In this document: positions 7,288 through 12,608 of the stretch, one piece after another
Layout: each line of letters opens with the position of its first letter
Position numbering within the stretch: the first letter of the stretch is position 1
Origin: UBA6921 sp031363085
Lineage (GTDB): Bacteria; Pseudomonadota; Gammaproteobacteria; SG8-11
NCBI GenBank assembly: GCA_031363085.1
Contig: JANLTU010000123.1
Span: 1-12,657, forward strand
Length of the DNA: 12,657 nucleotides
Direction: 5' to 3'
Notes under the pieces: model-generated
What the model was told of the DNA's origin: nothing
The model's input: the letters and a program-made list of their open reading frames with translations, nothing else
The model's database searches: none
Translations under genes and position numbers: made by a program

Positions 7288-7335
7288 CAGCAGTATCGTT
7301 TGGAATTTGAAATGGAATTGGAATAAGGAGATACG

Positions 7336-7698
7336 ATGTCACAGCACTGCGAAGCACTGGTTGTCCACTGCATGGACTACCGTCTTCAGTCCTATATCAA
7401 CCAATGGTTAGAGGCCAAGCTGCGCAAAGGCAGCTATGACCGCGCGGTGATGGCGGGCGGTGTGTTCGATGTTTACGACGTGATTCGTCAGGTCGATATC
7501 TCCGTGCGGCTGCATCGCATCAAGACCGTCATCCTCATCAATCACGAAGATTGCGGCATGTATGGCCCGGGCGGCACGGAAGAACATCACGAAGCGGAAT
7601 TGGACAAGGCAGAAGACAAGATCAGGCGCCTGTTCCCGCATTTGGAAGTCGACACTTACTATTTGCATCTCGATGGCCGGTTTGAACAGAACTCGTAG
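7336..7698 (+). CDS. Short beta-carbonic-anhydrase-like protein
   Basis: This 120-aa protein carries the zinc-site layout of beta-carbonic anhydrases: C-x-D-x-R near the N-terminus (Cys 12, Asp 14, Arg 16 in HCMDYRL) and H-x-x-C later (His 70 and Cys 73 in NHEDCGMYG), with a Gly-Gly turn (AGGV, 40-43) between. Beta-CAs interconvert CO2 and bicarbonate and are usually about 170-230 aa, so this is a minimal version lacking much of the C-terminal part. Activity is uncertain; it may be a non-catalytic or differently specific relative. An AAGGAG five bases before the ATG gives a strong start. It is followed 62 bases later by the DNA glycosylase gene in the same direction. Confidence 0.8.
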   Translation: MSQHCEALVVHCMDYRLQSYINQWLEAKLRKGSYDRAVMAGGVFDVYDVIRQVDISVRLHRIKTVILINHEDCGMYGPGGTEEHHEAELDKAEDKIRRLFPHLEVDTYYLHLDGRFEQNS

Positions 7699-7710
7699 TT
7701 ACAACGCGCC

Positions 7711-7764
7711 ATGAGCGAACAGCGTCCACTGCCCTCCGCATTTTTTTCGCCAAACCTATTATGA
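7711..7764 (+). CDS. Possible 17-residue leader ORF overlapping the glycosylase start
   Basis: An ATG at 7711 opens MSEQRPLPSAFFSPNLL and stops at a TGA that shares ATGA with the start codon of the glycosylase gene. The glycosylase has no evident Shine-Dalgarno sequence of its own, so ribosomes finishing this mini-ORF could reinitiate there. The mini-ORF also lacks a ribosome binding site, so the case rests only on the overlap and could be chance. Confidence 0.2.
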   Translation: MSEQRPLPSAFFSPNLL

Positions 7765-8396
7765 CAAAAGCTAAATACGAAACCACACTGCGAGACGGAG
7801 AATCTTTTCTCGCACGCACCGATCCTTTGTTGCAAAAGCTGATCCGCGACCACGGGCCGTGCCGGCTTTCTCCGAACTGGCGGCGTTCGCCCTACGAAGC
7901 GCTGGTGCGGGCCATCATGTACCAGCAACTCAACGGCAAGGCGGCGGCAACCATCATGGGGCGTTTCATCGACTTGTTTCCGGGGTCGCAATTTCCCGCG
8001 CCGGGGCTGGTATTGACAAAAACCGACGAGCAATTAAGGTCGGCGGGATTGTCGCGACAGAAACTGAGTTATATCCGCGATGTGGCCGCCAAAGCCCAGC
8101 AAGGGGTGATACCCACCCATCGCCGCGGTTTGACGAGCCGGGCGGATGAAGACCTCGTCAAGGTCTTCACTCAGGCCAAAGGTGTGGGTCGTTGGACGGT
8201 AGAAATGATGTTGATGTTCTCGCTGGGCCGGCTGGATGTTCTGCCGGTAGACGACTACGGTGTGCGCGCCGGCTACACCAAGGCGAAGAAGCTGGACGCG
8301 CTGATCGCGCCGAAAGCGCTTGCAGTTATTGGTCAAGATTGGGCGCCCTACCGCTCCATCGCGGCTTGGTATCTGTGGCGCGCAACCGAAGCTTGA
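7761..8396 (+). CDS. DNA-3-methyladenine glycosylase II (AlkA-type, HhH-GPD)
   Basis: This 211-aa base-excision repair enzyme removes alkylated bases such as 3-methyladenine from DNA. The family signature is complete: RAIMYQQLNGKAA (50-62), the helix-hairpin-helix with GVGRWTVEMM (141-150), then LDVLPVDDYGVR (158-169), where Asp 165 corresponds to the catalytic Asp of E. coli AlkA. The C-terminal APYRSIAAWYLWR (195-207) is also typical. It lacks the N-terminal domain of E. coli AlkA, as do many bacterial members of about 200-230 aa. No Shine-Dalgarno precedes the ATG at 7761. I leave the symbol blank because single-domain members are named variously. Confidence 0.93.
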   Translation: MTKAKYETTLRDGESFLARTDPLLQKLIRDHGPCRLSPNWRRSPYEALVRAIMYQQLNGKAAATIMGRFIDLFPGSQFPAPGLVLTKTDEQLRSAGLSRQKLSYIRDVAAKAQQGVIPTHRRGLTSRADEDLVKVFTQAKGVGRWTVEMMLMFSLGRLDVLPVDDYGVRAGYTKAKKLDALIAPKALAVIGQDWAPYRSIAAWYLWRATEA

Positions 8397-8408
8397 TAAG
8401 CTAAGCAT

Positions 8409-8436
8409 CCGGAAGGAAATGTCCTCACGGTTCCGG
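8409..8436. terminator. Weak inverted repeat between convergent genes
   Basis: CCGGAA (8409-8414) and TTCCGG (8431-8436) form a 6-bp stem with a 16-base loop in the 67-base gap between the convergent glycosylase and DUF1857 genes. There is no T-run on either strand, so it is at best a weak bidirectional terminator. Confidence 0.2.
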
Positions 8437-8463
8437 CCGTGGCTGCGATTCGGCGCGATTTAA

Positions 8464-8958
8464 CTAGTGAATTTCCGTGTTGCCCGGCCCATCCGCAGAA
8501 AAGATACCCGTCGCCGCGAGTTGCCGGATCATGCGCACCGTGTCGATATCGGCGTCCCGATAGGCGGATTTGCGGTATTCGTCGAGCTCACCAACGGCAT
8601 CGTCGGCGCTGGTTTGCAGGGTATATGCAAAGCGCAGAAACAACTCTTCCGGCCGAGGTTCTTCGATGCGAATAATCAGGCGCGCGCCCGTCACGTCCGC
8701 AGACGGTTCGACATCAAAACTTACCTGCACCTGCGGTTCGTAAGTCACGCGGTCGCGCACCTGCGTCGTGCCGAACCGCATCTGCCGGCGCAACGTGTCG
8801 GCGCTGCGCTCGACAATCCGGCACTCGTCCATGCCGATCAAAAAATACTGCGGCCGCTCGGCGCGCGCGACCAAGCCCAGCCACAATTGCTCGCGCGTCA
8901 GCGGTTCAATCTGCGGGTCGTTGGGATCGTTGATTTGAATCAGATGTTCGTAATGCAT
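8464..8958 (-). CDS. DUF1857 / AtaL-like SRPBCC-fold protein
   Basis: This 164-aa protein resembles the DUF1857 (AtaL-like) family: a beta-strand start (HYEHLIQIND), then LTREQLWLGLVARAERP (about 20-36), an Arg-Glu-Arg-Val style strand (RDRVTYEPQ) and a long C-terminal helix (YRKSAYRDADIDTVRMIRQL). The SRPBCC fold forms a hydrophobic pocket for a lipid or other small ligand; the bacterial role is unknown. I chose the ATG at 8958 because the family begins right there; an open frame extends 30 codons upstream but with unrelated sequence. No strong ribosome binding site is visible. It converges on the glycosylase gene and is followed by no other minus-strand gene until purM. Confidence 0.8.
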   Translation of the reverse strand: MHYEHLIQINDPNDPQIEPLTREQLWLGLVARAERPQYFLIGMDECRIVERSADTLRRQMRFGTTQVRDRVTYEPQVQVSFDVEPSADVTGARLIIRIEEPRPEELFLRFAYTLQTSADDAVGELDEYRKSAYRDADIDTVRMIRQLAATGIFSADGPGNTEIH

Positions 8959-9091
8959 GGCGAGTAGAAGCGTAGCAGCGCCCGAAGGTTCTTGCGATGG
9001 TAATGCACTATTCCATCTGACCGCCGTCAGTATTATTAGAACGGGCACCTACCTGGCGTGCTGACAGAAAGCAAGGGCGATGAGGCGCACG

Positions 9092-9247
9092 CTACTTCGT
9101 CCACTTCAAAACCGTGTTTTGTTTCAGCCGCGCCCCCAGCCGCGTTTCGCCAGCGGGTGTCTGGTACCGAATGACTGCGCCCAAGCCATCGCTCATTGAG
9201 TTTCCTTTTCTTCGGTCTTCGCGTTGTCGCGCTTGTTCTATCCGCAT
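9092..9247 (-). CDS. Small unrecognised ORF (34-51 aa)
   Basis: The frame is open from an ATG at 9247 (51 aa) and again from an ATG at 9196 (34 aa). The latter has a good ribosome binding site, AAGGA about 7 bases upstream, and reads MSDGLGAVIRYQTPAGETRL then ends in NTVLKWTK. Composition looks like real protein (alternating beta pattern, balanced residues) rather than a shadow. The longer form adds a very basic N-terminus. It is bounded upstream by a REP hairpin at 9259, which may have cut off an original 5' part. I do not recognise a family; it may be a genuine small protein or a truncated remnant. Confidence 0.4.
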   Translation of the reverse strand: MRIEQARQREDRRKGNSMSDGLGAVIRYQTPAGETRLGARLKQNTVLKWTK

Positions 9248-9258
9248 GTACGGCAGTC

Positions 9259-9288
9259 GTAGGTCGGGTTAGCGCAGCGTAACCCGGC
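9259..9288 (+). repeat. REP-type hairpin unit 1 (GTAG head)
   Basis: GTAG then GTCGGGTTAGCGCAGCGTAA and CCCGGC: a hairpin of GTCGGGTTA with TAACCCGGC headed by GTAG, 13 bases beyond the 3' end of the RAYT gene. The head plus stem is the known recognition layout of REP-associated transposases. Confidence 0.8.
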
Positions 9289-9300
9289 AGCCCCCGCGAA

Positions 9301-9837
9301 TCACTCATGCCCCACGCCCTCAAATTTTGTCTCGTTCTGCCCCCAAGCTGCCGGACAGGTGCCCGCCTCGACATAGCGTCGAAAACTCGAATACGGCCAA
9401 TCCATCGGCGCTTGTGCGTATCCGTGCTTCACCGGGTTGTAATGAATGTATTCCACGTGCCGGTTGAAATCCGCCTGATCTCGCAACAAGTGCTCCCAAT
9501 ACCGGTGCTGCCACAATGCCTGTTCACGCTTTGCCGTGCGTGCGCGATTCGGCGCCTGCCGTAGCGCCGGATCGCAATGCTTGGTGAATCACGTCTTGAC
9601 CAATCGCCAACGCGTCGCAAAATTGGCATCGTCCGGCGGCAATGTCCAGATGCAATGCAGATGATCGGGTAACACCACCATCGCATCCACTTCGAAAGGC
9701 CGTGTGACACGCACCGTGCGCATCGCCCTACGCAAGACCTCCACCGCCTCTGCCGAAGCCAGCACCGGCCGCCGCCGCTCCGTCACCACGGTGAAGAAAA
9801 ACGAACCGCCGGGAACGAACGCGCGCCGATATCTCAT
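9301..9837 (-). pseudogene. REP-associated tyrosine transposase (RAYT, Y1/IS200-like) with one in-frame stop
   Basis: Read through, this is a 178-codon gene of the Y1_Tnp/TnpA-REP family. These HUH single-strand transposases act on REP hairpins. It begins MRYRRAFVPGGSFFFTVVTE, has the metal-binding HUH motif HLH (59-61, in LPDHLHCIW), and the helix YIHYNPVKHGY (130-140) containing the likely catalytic Tyr 130. Codon 83 is TGA (9589-9591), following WRLVKT and preceding FTKHCDP; homologues usually have Arg there, so CGA to TGA is the simplest origin. Frame is otherwise intact over the whole length and the C-terminal half is well preserved, so the stop is recent. The two halves (82 and 95 aa) would each lack half of the active site. 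REP hairpins occur on both sides, five of them 0.8-1.3 kb beyond the 5' end. Start chosen by family match. Confidence 0.85.
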
Positions 9838-9859
9838 TGGGTATTCGCTCACCATCCAT

Positions 9860-10585
9860 CTACAAACCTTTGAAGAGTTCCTGTACATCTTCCGTCAAAC
9901 GCGGTCGCTGCTCCAGAATCACGGCATCCTTGAGTTTGCACACTCCAAATCCAAACATTTCATTGAAGGATTTCCCGGTTGGCTGTGCAATCTCGGCAAG
10001 GATGATCCCGACATCGTTATGAACGCCCCCGATGCTGTCGAGGTTGTAGAATTTTTTAATGTCCTTGCCCTCCATTCCACGAACAAGGACGTTCGGGCTT
10101 TTGTACTGATGGCTGTCAATCAATGCGACAGCGCAGATATATGACTTATAAAAGCCCTGCGACCGCCGCTTATTACCTTGCTGGATCAATTGTTTAAGTT
10201 TGCTAAGATTGTTCACTCGCTCCCGACCATCGTCATCTATTTGTACCTTGACTTTTTTGAACTCGACGCACACTGCTTTGCTGGGGTTGTCGCCTTCCGG
10301 CATGACAAAATCGATGTCGCCCCCTTCGGGTCGAATACTTTTTGGGAAGGAATTGTCCAAAATGGAATCCTTGTGAGCGCCAGGTGTGTGGGTGATCTCG
10401 GAAAATATTAGGTCGCGGCATTGAACGTTTGAGAGGATCCATTTGACGATTGCCTGCTCATCATTGTCAGTAATTCTTTCGGCTGAATATGGAACATCGT
10501 CCTGAAATAGCTTCATCGTTTTTACTGCGTCAAAATGCACACTGTCGAAATAGGTGTATTTGAAAGCAAGCAATTTTTTGCTCAT
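9860..10585 (-). CDS. PD-(D/E)XK nuclease-like protein, unknown role
   Basis: This is a 241-aa protein with a pattern typical of the restriction-endonuclease-like core: GGDIDFVMPEG (88-98) giving the first acidic residue, about 16 residues later VCVEFKKVKVQ (105-115) giving E-x-K (Glu 108, Lys 110), after a helical N-terminal part with Glu 43 (NDEQAIVKW). This resembles nuclease domains of orphan restriction or DNA-repair enzymes, but I cannot name the family. The gene is clearly AT-richer than its surroundings and sits between a broken RAYT gene and a REP cluster, which points to horizontal acquisition. No methylase or other partner is adjacent, so a defence role is only a possibility. The start (ATG 10585) has no strong ribosome binding site. 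Confidence 0.6.
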   Translation of the reverse strand: MSKKLLAFKYTYFDSVHFDAVKTMKLFQDDVPYSAERITDNDEQAIVKWILSNVQCRDLIFSEITHTPGAHKDSILDNSFPKSIRPEGGDIDFVMPEGDNPSKAVCVEFKKVKVQIDDDGRERVNNLSKLKQLIQQGNKRRSQGFYKSYICAVALIDSHQYKSPNVLVRGMEGKDIKKFYNLDSIGGVHNDVGIILAEIAQPTGKSFNEMFGFGVCKLKDAVILEQRPRLTEDVQELFKGL

Positions 10586-10613
10586 GTCATACCTGCGACA
10601 GTCCCGGAGTGGC

Positions 10614-10644
10614 GCGTCGGGTTATGTTGGCGCTAACCCGACGC
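10614..10644. repeat. REP-type hairpin unit 2
   Basis: Perfect 11-bp inverted repeat, GCGTCGGGTTA (10614-10624) with TAACCCGACGC (10634-10644) around nine bases. The stem core is that of the other units, but the GTAG/CTAC end is replaced by GC-rich bases. Confidence 0.75.
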
Positions 10645-10665
10645 CCCGCTTCCAACCCAGGCAAT

Positions 10666-10698
10666 GTCGGGTTACGCCTATGGCTAACCCGACCTACG
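10666..10698 (-). repeat. REP-type hairpin unit 3
   Basis: GTCGGGTTA (10666-10674) pairs with TAACCCGAC (10685-10693), followed by CTACG, i.e. the GTAG head on the minus strand. Confidence 0.8.
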
Positions 10699-10754
10699 CG
10701 CCTGTTAAGGCCGGGCACCGCCGCATCTGTATTCATGCGGTCAAGTCCTAGCCC

Positions 10755-10792
10755 CGTAGGTCGGGTTAGCGGCTTTATCGCGTAACCCAACG
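10755..10792 (+). repeat. REP-type hairpin unit 4
   Basis: CGTAGGTCGGGTTAGC (10755-10770) with GCGTAACCCAACG (10780-10792); one stem position differs. The GTAG head is on the plus strand, opposite to units 3 and 5. Confidence 0.75.
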
Positions 10793-10814
10793 TCTTGGTT
10801 CGTTTCACCTGTGG

Positions 10815-10848
10815 CGCGTCGGGTTACGCTGCGCTAACCCGACCTACG
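10815..10848 (-). repeat. REP-type hairpin unit 5
   Basis: GTCGGGTTA (10818-10826) pairs with TAACCCGAC (about 10834-10842), followed by CTACG (minus-strand GTAG head). Convergent with unit 4, as in a REPIN. Confidence 0.8.
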
Positions 10849-10872
10849 TTTTGTTCCGCGTTTTTTTCGAGT

Positions 10873-11085
10873 TCACTCATCTGCGCTTCCGGCCTGCAAG
10901 CGCAGGAACAGCACGTATTCGCTTTGCACGTCGACGGCCACCAGCTTGCCCGTTTGCAAGGCGGCCAAGTGTTCGGCGCTTAGCGTCATCACTTCTTGCC
11001 GCCAGCGTTTGCCGAAGGGCTGTTCGGTTTCTTCAACATCGCACGGTCCATCGACGACGGCGACACGTGCGCCAGGAGTTGTCAT
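10873..11085 (-). CDS. Small protein of unknown function (70 aa)
   Basis: This 70-aa ORF reads MTTPGARVAVVDGPCDVEET at the start and contains VMTLSAEHLAALQTGKLVAV (about 32-51) and YVLFLRLQAG (about 57-66). The alternating helix and beta-strand pattern looks natural, but I do not recognise a family. It lies between REP units 5 and 6, ends 25 bases from unit 5, and starts in an AT-rich leader (AAAAAATAAAATG) without a Shine-Dalgarno sequence. The neighbouring antitoxin relic is on the same strand upstream, 48 bases away. It might be a small DNA-linked or toxin-antitoxin related protein, but nothing in the sequence shows it. Confidence 0.5.
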   Translation of the reverse strand: MTTPGARVAVVDGPCDVEETEQPFGKRWRQEVMTLSAEHLAALQTGKLVAVDVQSEYVLFLRLQAGSADE

Positions 11086-11106
11086 TTTATTTTTTGATCA
11101 TGGTTT

Positions 11107-11137
11107 ATTGGGTTACGCTGCGCTAACGCAACCTACG
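11107..11137 (-). repeat. REP-type hairpin unit 6
   Basis: TTGGGTTACGCTGCGCTAACGC followed by AACCTACG: stem GTTA with TAAC, diverged outer stem (TGGG with GCAA), CTACG head retained on the minus strand. The most degenerate copy. Confidence 0.65.
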
Positions 11138-11146
11138 ATGTTGTTG

Positions 11147-11354
11147 TCAGGCGGCATAGCGGATGATTTCCACCGCAGCGCGCGACAGTGTCGTCCAGAT
11201 AGTATTTGCCGCAGTCTTCGTAGACTTGCGCGGGGATGCCTTTGATAACGACAATGTTCTGCTCCGGTTGCAGGGCCGCGGTGGTTTTGCCGAATTGGGT
11301 GTTACCGATGGTATTACAGTCATATCCAAGCCTCTTCAGATTTTCCCGAATCAC
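11147..11354 (-). pseudogene. Frameshifted relic of a YgiT/MqsA-type zinc-finger antitoxin
   Basis: From GTG 11354 the frame runs to a stop at 11133. Residues 17-57 (GNTQFGKTTAALQPEQNIVV then IKGIPAQVYEDCGKYYLDDT) match the compact YgiT zinc-finger plan C-x2-C ... VKGVPAEVC-x2-CGE-YYLD. Two of four zinc cysteines are lost: CNTI instead of CxxC, and YEDC instead of CxxC. After DDTVAR the frame goes wrong (CGGNHPLC), but the +1-shifted frame reads RAAVEIIRYAA and stops at 11147, the expected helix. Losing one GC from the GCGCGCG run at 11178-11184 would explain it. The region before GTG 11354 also stays open (to about 11393) without a start codon. No toxin partner is present on either side. Confidence 0.5.
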
Positions 11355-11404
11355 CGATTTCAGCCGGGCGCTTTCGCCGTATTTGAGAGAGGTGCTCTAA
11401 ACAC

Positions 11405-11953
11405 TCATCGCTGTCTGTTGCGCCATGTCAACGTGCCGGTTGTTGTGAGAATGCCGTGGGTCACCAGCCAGTCGCGGGCGTCGTCGGCGTCGTGTTCGAA
11501 CCAGGCTTGTGCGCTGCCCAGGCGAAAGCTGTAGCCCCAGGCGTCCATGTCGGCCCACAAGCGCGCGCGGCCCAGTGCAGGCAGGTGTTCGGCCAGTAAA
11601 ATTTGCAAATAACACACGCCGTTTTCTTCGTTGGTGTCGCCGCCGGCGTTGGTGTGCAGTGCGTTGCGGCGGGTGGCGTCCATGCAGATGTAGTGACAGG
11701 CTTCGTGCAACGCGGAATGCACCGGCGTGTCGGCGCGCACCAGCACTTGGTCGCCGACTAACCCGGCTTCGGTGTCACCCCAAAAGCTGCCGGGGATGGT
11801 GTGTGTTGCTTCGACTTGCGTCACGCGCAAACCGAAGCGCGCCAGCAGCGTGCGCAGGCTGTGCATATCAAATGCGCCGCACGTTAGCACCTGCATAAAT
11901 TTTCGCAGCGTGGCGTCATGTCCGACACCCGTTGCAGAGTGAGGCGCATTCAT
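11405..11953 (-). CDS. HExxH metallopeptidase-like protein
   Basis: This is a 182-aa protein with HEACH (83-87, in ALHEACHYICMD), the zinc-binding HExxH signature, and a possible third ligand in DTNEENGVCYLQ (Glu 109 or Glu 110). Flanking residues (TIPGSFWGDTEAGLVGDQVL at 52-71, MDAWGYSFRLGSAQAWF at 136-152) look strongly conserved-type. It resembles conserved proteobacterial hypothetical proteins, but I know no tested member, so peptidase activity is unproven. There is no signal peptide, so it is likely cytoplasmic. The ATG at 11953 is used; a later Met (residue 20) is possible. It is divergent from the cbbQ-like frame, and their upstream parts nearly touch. Confidence 0.65.
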   Translation of the reverse strand: MNAPHSATGVGHDATLRKFMQVLTCGAFDMHSLRTLLARFGLRVTQVEATHTIPGSFWGDTEAGLVGDQVLVRADTPVHSALHEACHYICMDATRRNALHTNAGGDTNEENGVCYLQILLAEHLPALGRARLWADMDAWGYSFRLGSAQAWFEHDADDARDWLVTHGILTTTGTLTWRNRQR

Positions 11954-11984
11954 TCACGAGGACCACTGCGCGCGCGCCGGTACT

Positions 11985-12608
11985 TTAAAACCTGAAGAAC
12001 ATTTCATACTCGATGAACCCTATTACGAAAGCGTTGCCAACGCAGTTGAGATTTTCAATGCGGTGTATCGTAACCAGTTACCGGTGTTGCTGAAAGGCCC
12101 GACCGGGTGCGGCAAGACGCGTTTCGTCGAGCACATGGCGTGGCGTCTCAAGCGCCCGTTGATCACAGTGTCATGTCATGATGATTTAACCGCGTCGGAC
12201 TTGGTCGGGCGCTTTCTGATCACCGGCGGCGAAACCACCTGGGTGGACGGCCCGCTGGCACGCGCAGTGCGCCACGGTGCGATTTGTTATCTGGACGAAA
12301 TCGTTGAGGCGCGCCAAGACATCACCGTGGTGATCCATCCGCTGGCCGACGACCGGCGCGTGTTGCCCATCGACAAGCTCGGCGAGCTGCTGCAAGCCAC
12401 GCCGAAATTCGCGCTGGTGATTTCATTTAACCCAGGTTATCAAAGCGTATTGAAGGACTTAAAACAAAGCACGCGGCAACGTTTTGTTGCTCTGGAATTT
12501 GATTATCCCGGTGCTGATATGGAGGCAAAAATCATCAGTGCGGAAACGCGCGTCGCGCACGACATTGTCTCGGCGACCGCTACGCGATTTACGGCTTCAC
12601 CAGCCTGA
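11985..12608 (+). pseudogene. CbbQ/NorQ-family AAA+ ATPase (MoxR type), damaged at both ends
   Basis: The family normally encodes about 260-270 aa; this AAA+ ATPase works with CbbO/NorD to activate Rubisco (CbbQ-CbbO) or nitric oxide reductase (NorQ-NorD). Seen here: LKPEEHFILDEPYYES, Walker A GPTGCGKT (12096-12119), Walker B ICYLDE, sensor-1 Asn in ISFNPGYQS and the arginine-finger region STRQRF. The frame is open from 11943 but has no ATG, GTG or TTG before GTG 12063, which would remove the N-terminal strand and helix. At the 3' end homology stops at about 12566, followed by 13 unrelated residues and TGA. About the last 70-90 family residues are missing. I therefore call it a pseudogene or misassembly. 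Which of cbbQ or norQ it was cannot be decided. Confidence 0.8.

Larger units (their letters stand above)
7057..7335. promoter_or_regulatory. Divergent control region between purM and the carbonic-anhydrase-like gene
   Basis: This is 279 bases between divergent genes. For purM (minus strand), TTGCGC then 17 bases then TACCAT is a possible weak -35/-10; its -35 overlaps CGCAAACG (7098-7105), the left half of a PurR operator. On the plus strand TATACT (7128-7133) resembles a -10 box, but no good -35 lies 16-18 bases upstream. GGTAGC near 7076-7081 and GCTACC at 7121-7126 form a spaced dyad. All promoter assignments are by eye and tentative. Confidence 0.35.

Noticed and set aside
8467..8967. 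Open plus-strand frame of 166 codons
   Set aside because: Antisense to the DUF1857 gene, which has the recognisable family pattern.
9036..9374. Open minus-strand frame of 112 codons
   Set aside because: Spans a REP repeat and the RAYT 3' end in the wrong frame, with low-complexity composition; the small ORF at 9092-9247 in another frame is more natural.
9589..9591. TGA in the RAYT gene read as selenocysteine or programmed readthrough
   Set aside because: No selenocysteine-type hairpin is evident after it, and RAYT enzymes have no such residue; a simple nonsense mutation explains it.
10612..10848. Clustered repeats as a CRISPR array
   Set aside because: Units are palindromic, in alternating orientation, irregularly spaced and diverged, and no cas genes are nearby; they are REP units.
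11509..11898. Open plus-strand frame of 129 codons
   Set aside because: Arg- and Cys-rich shadow antisense to the HExxH gene.
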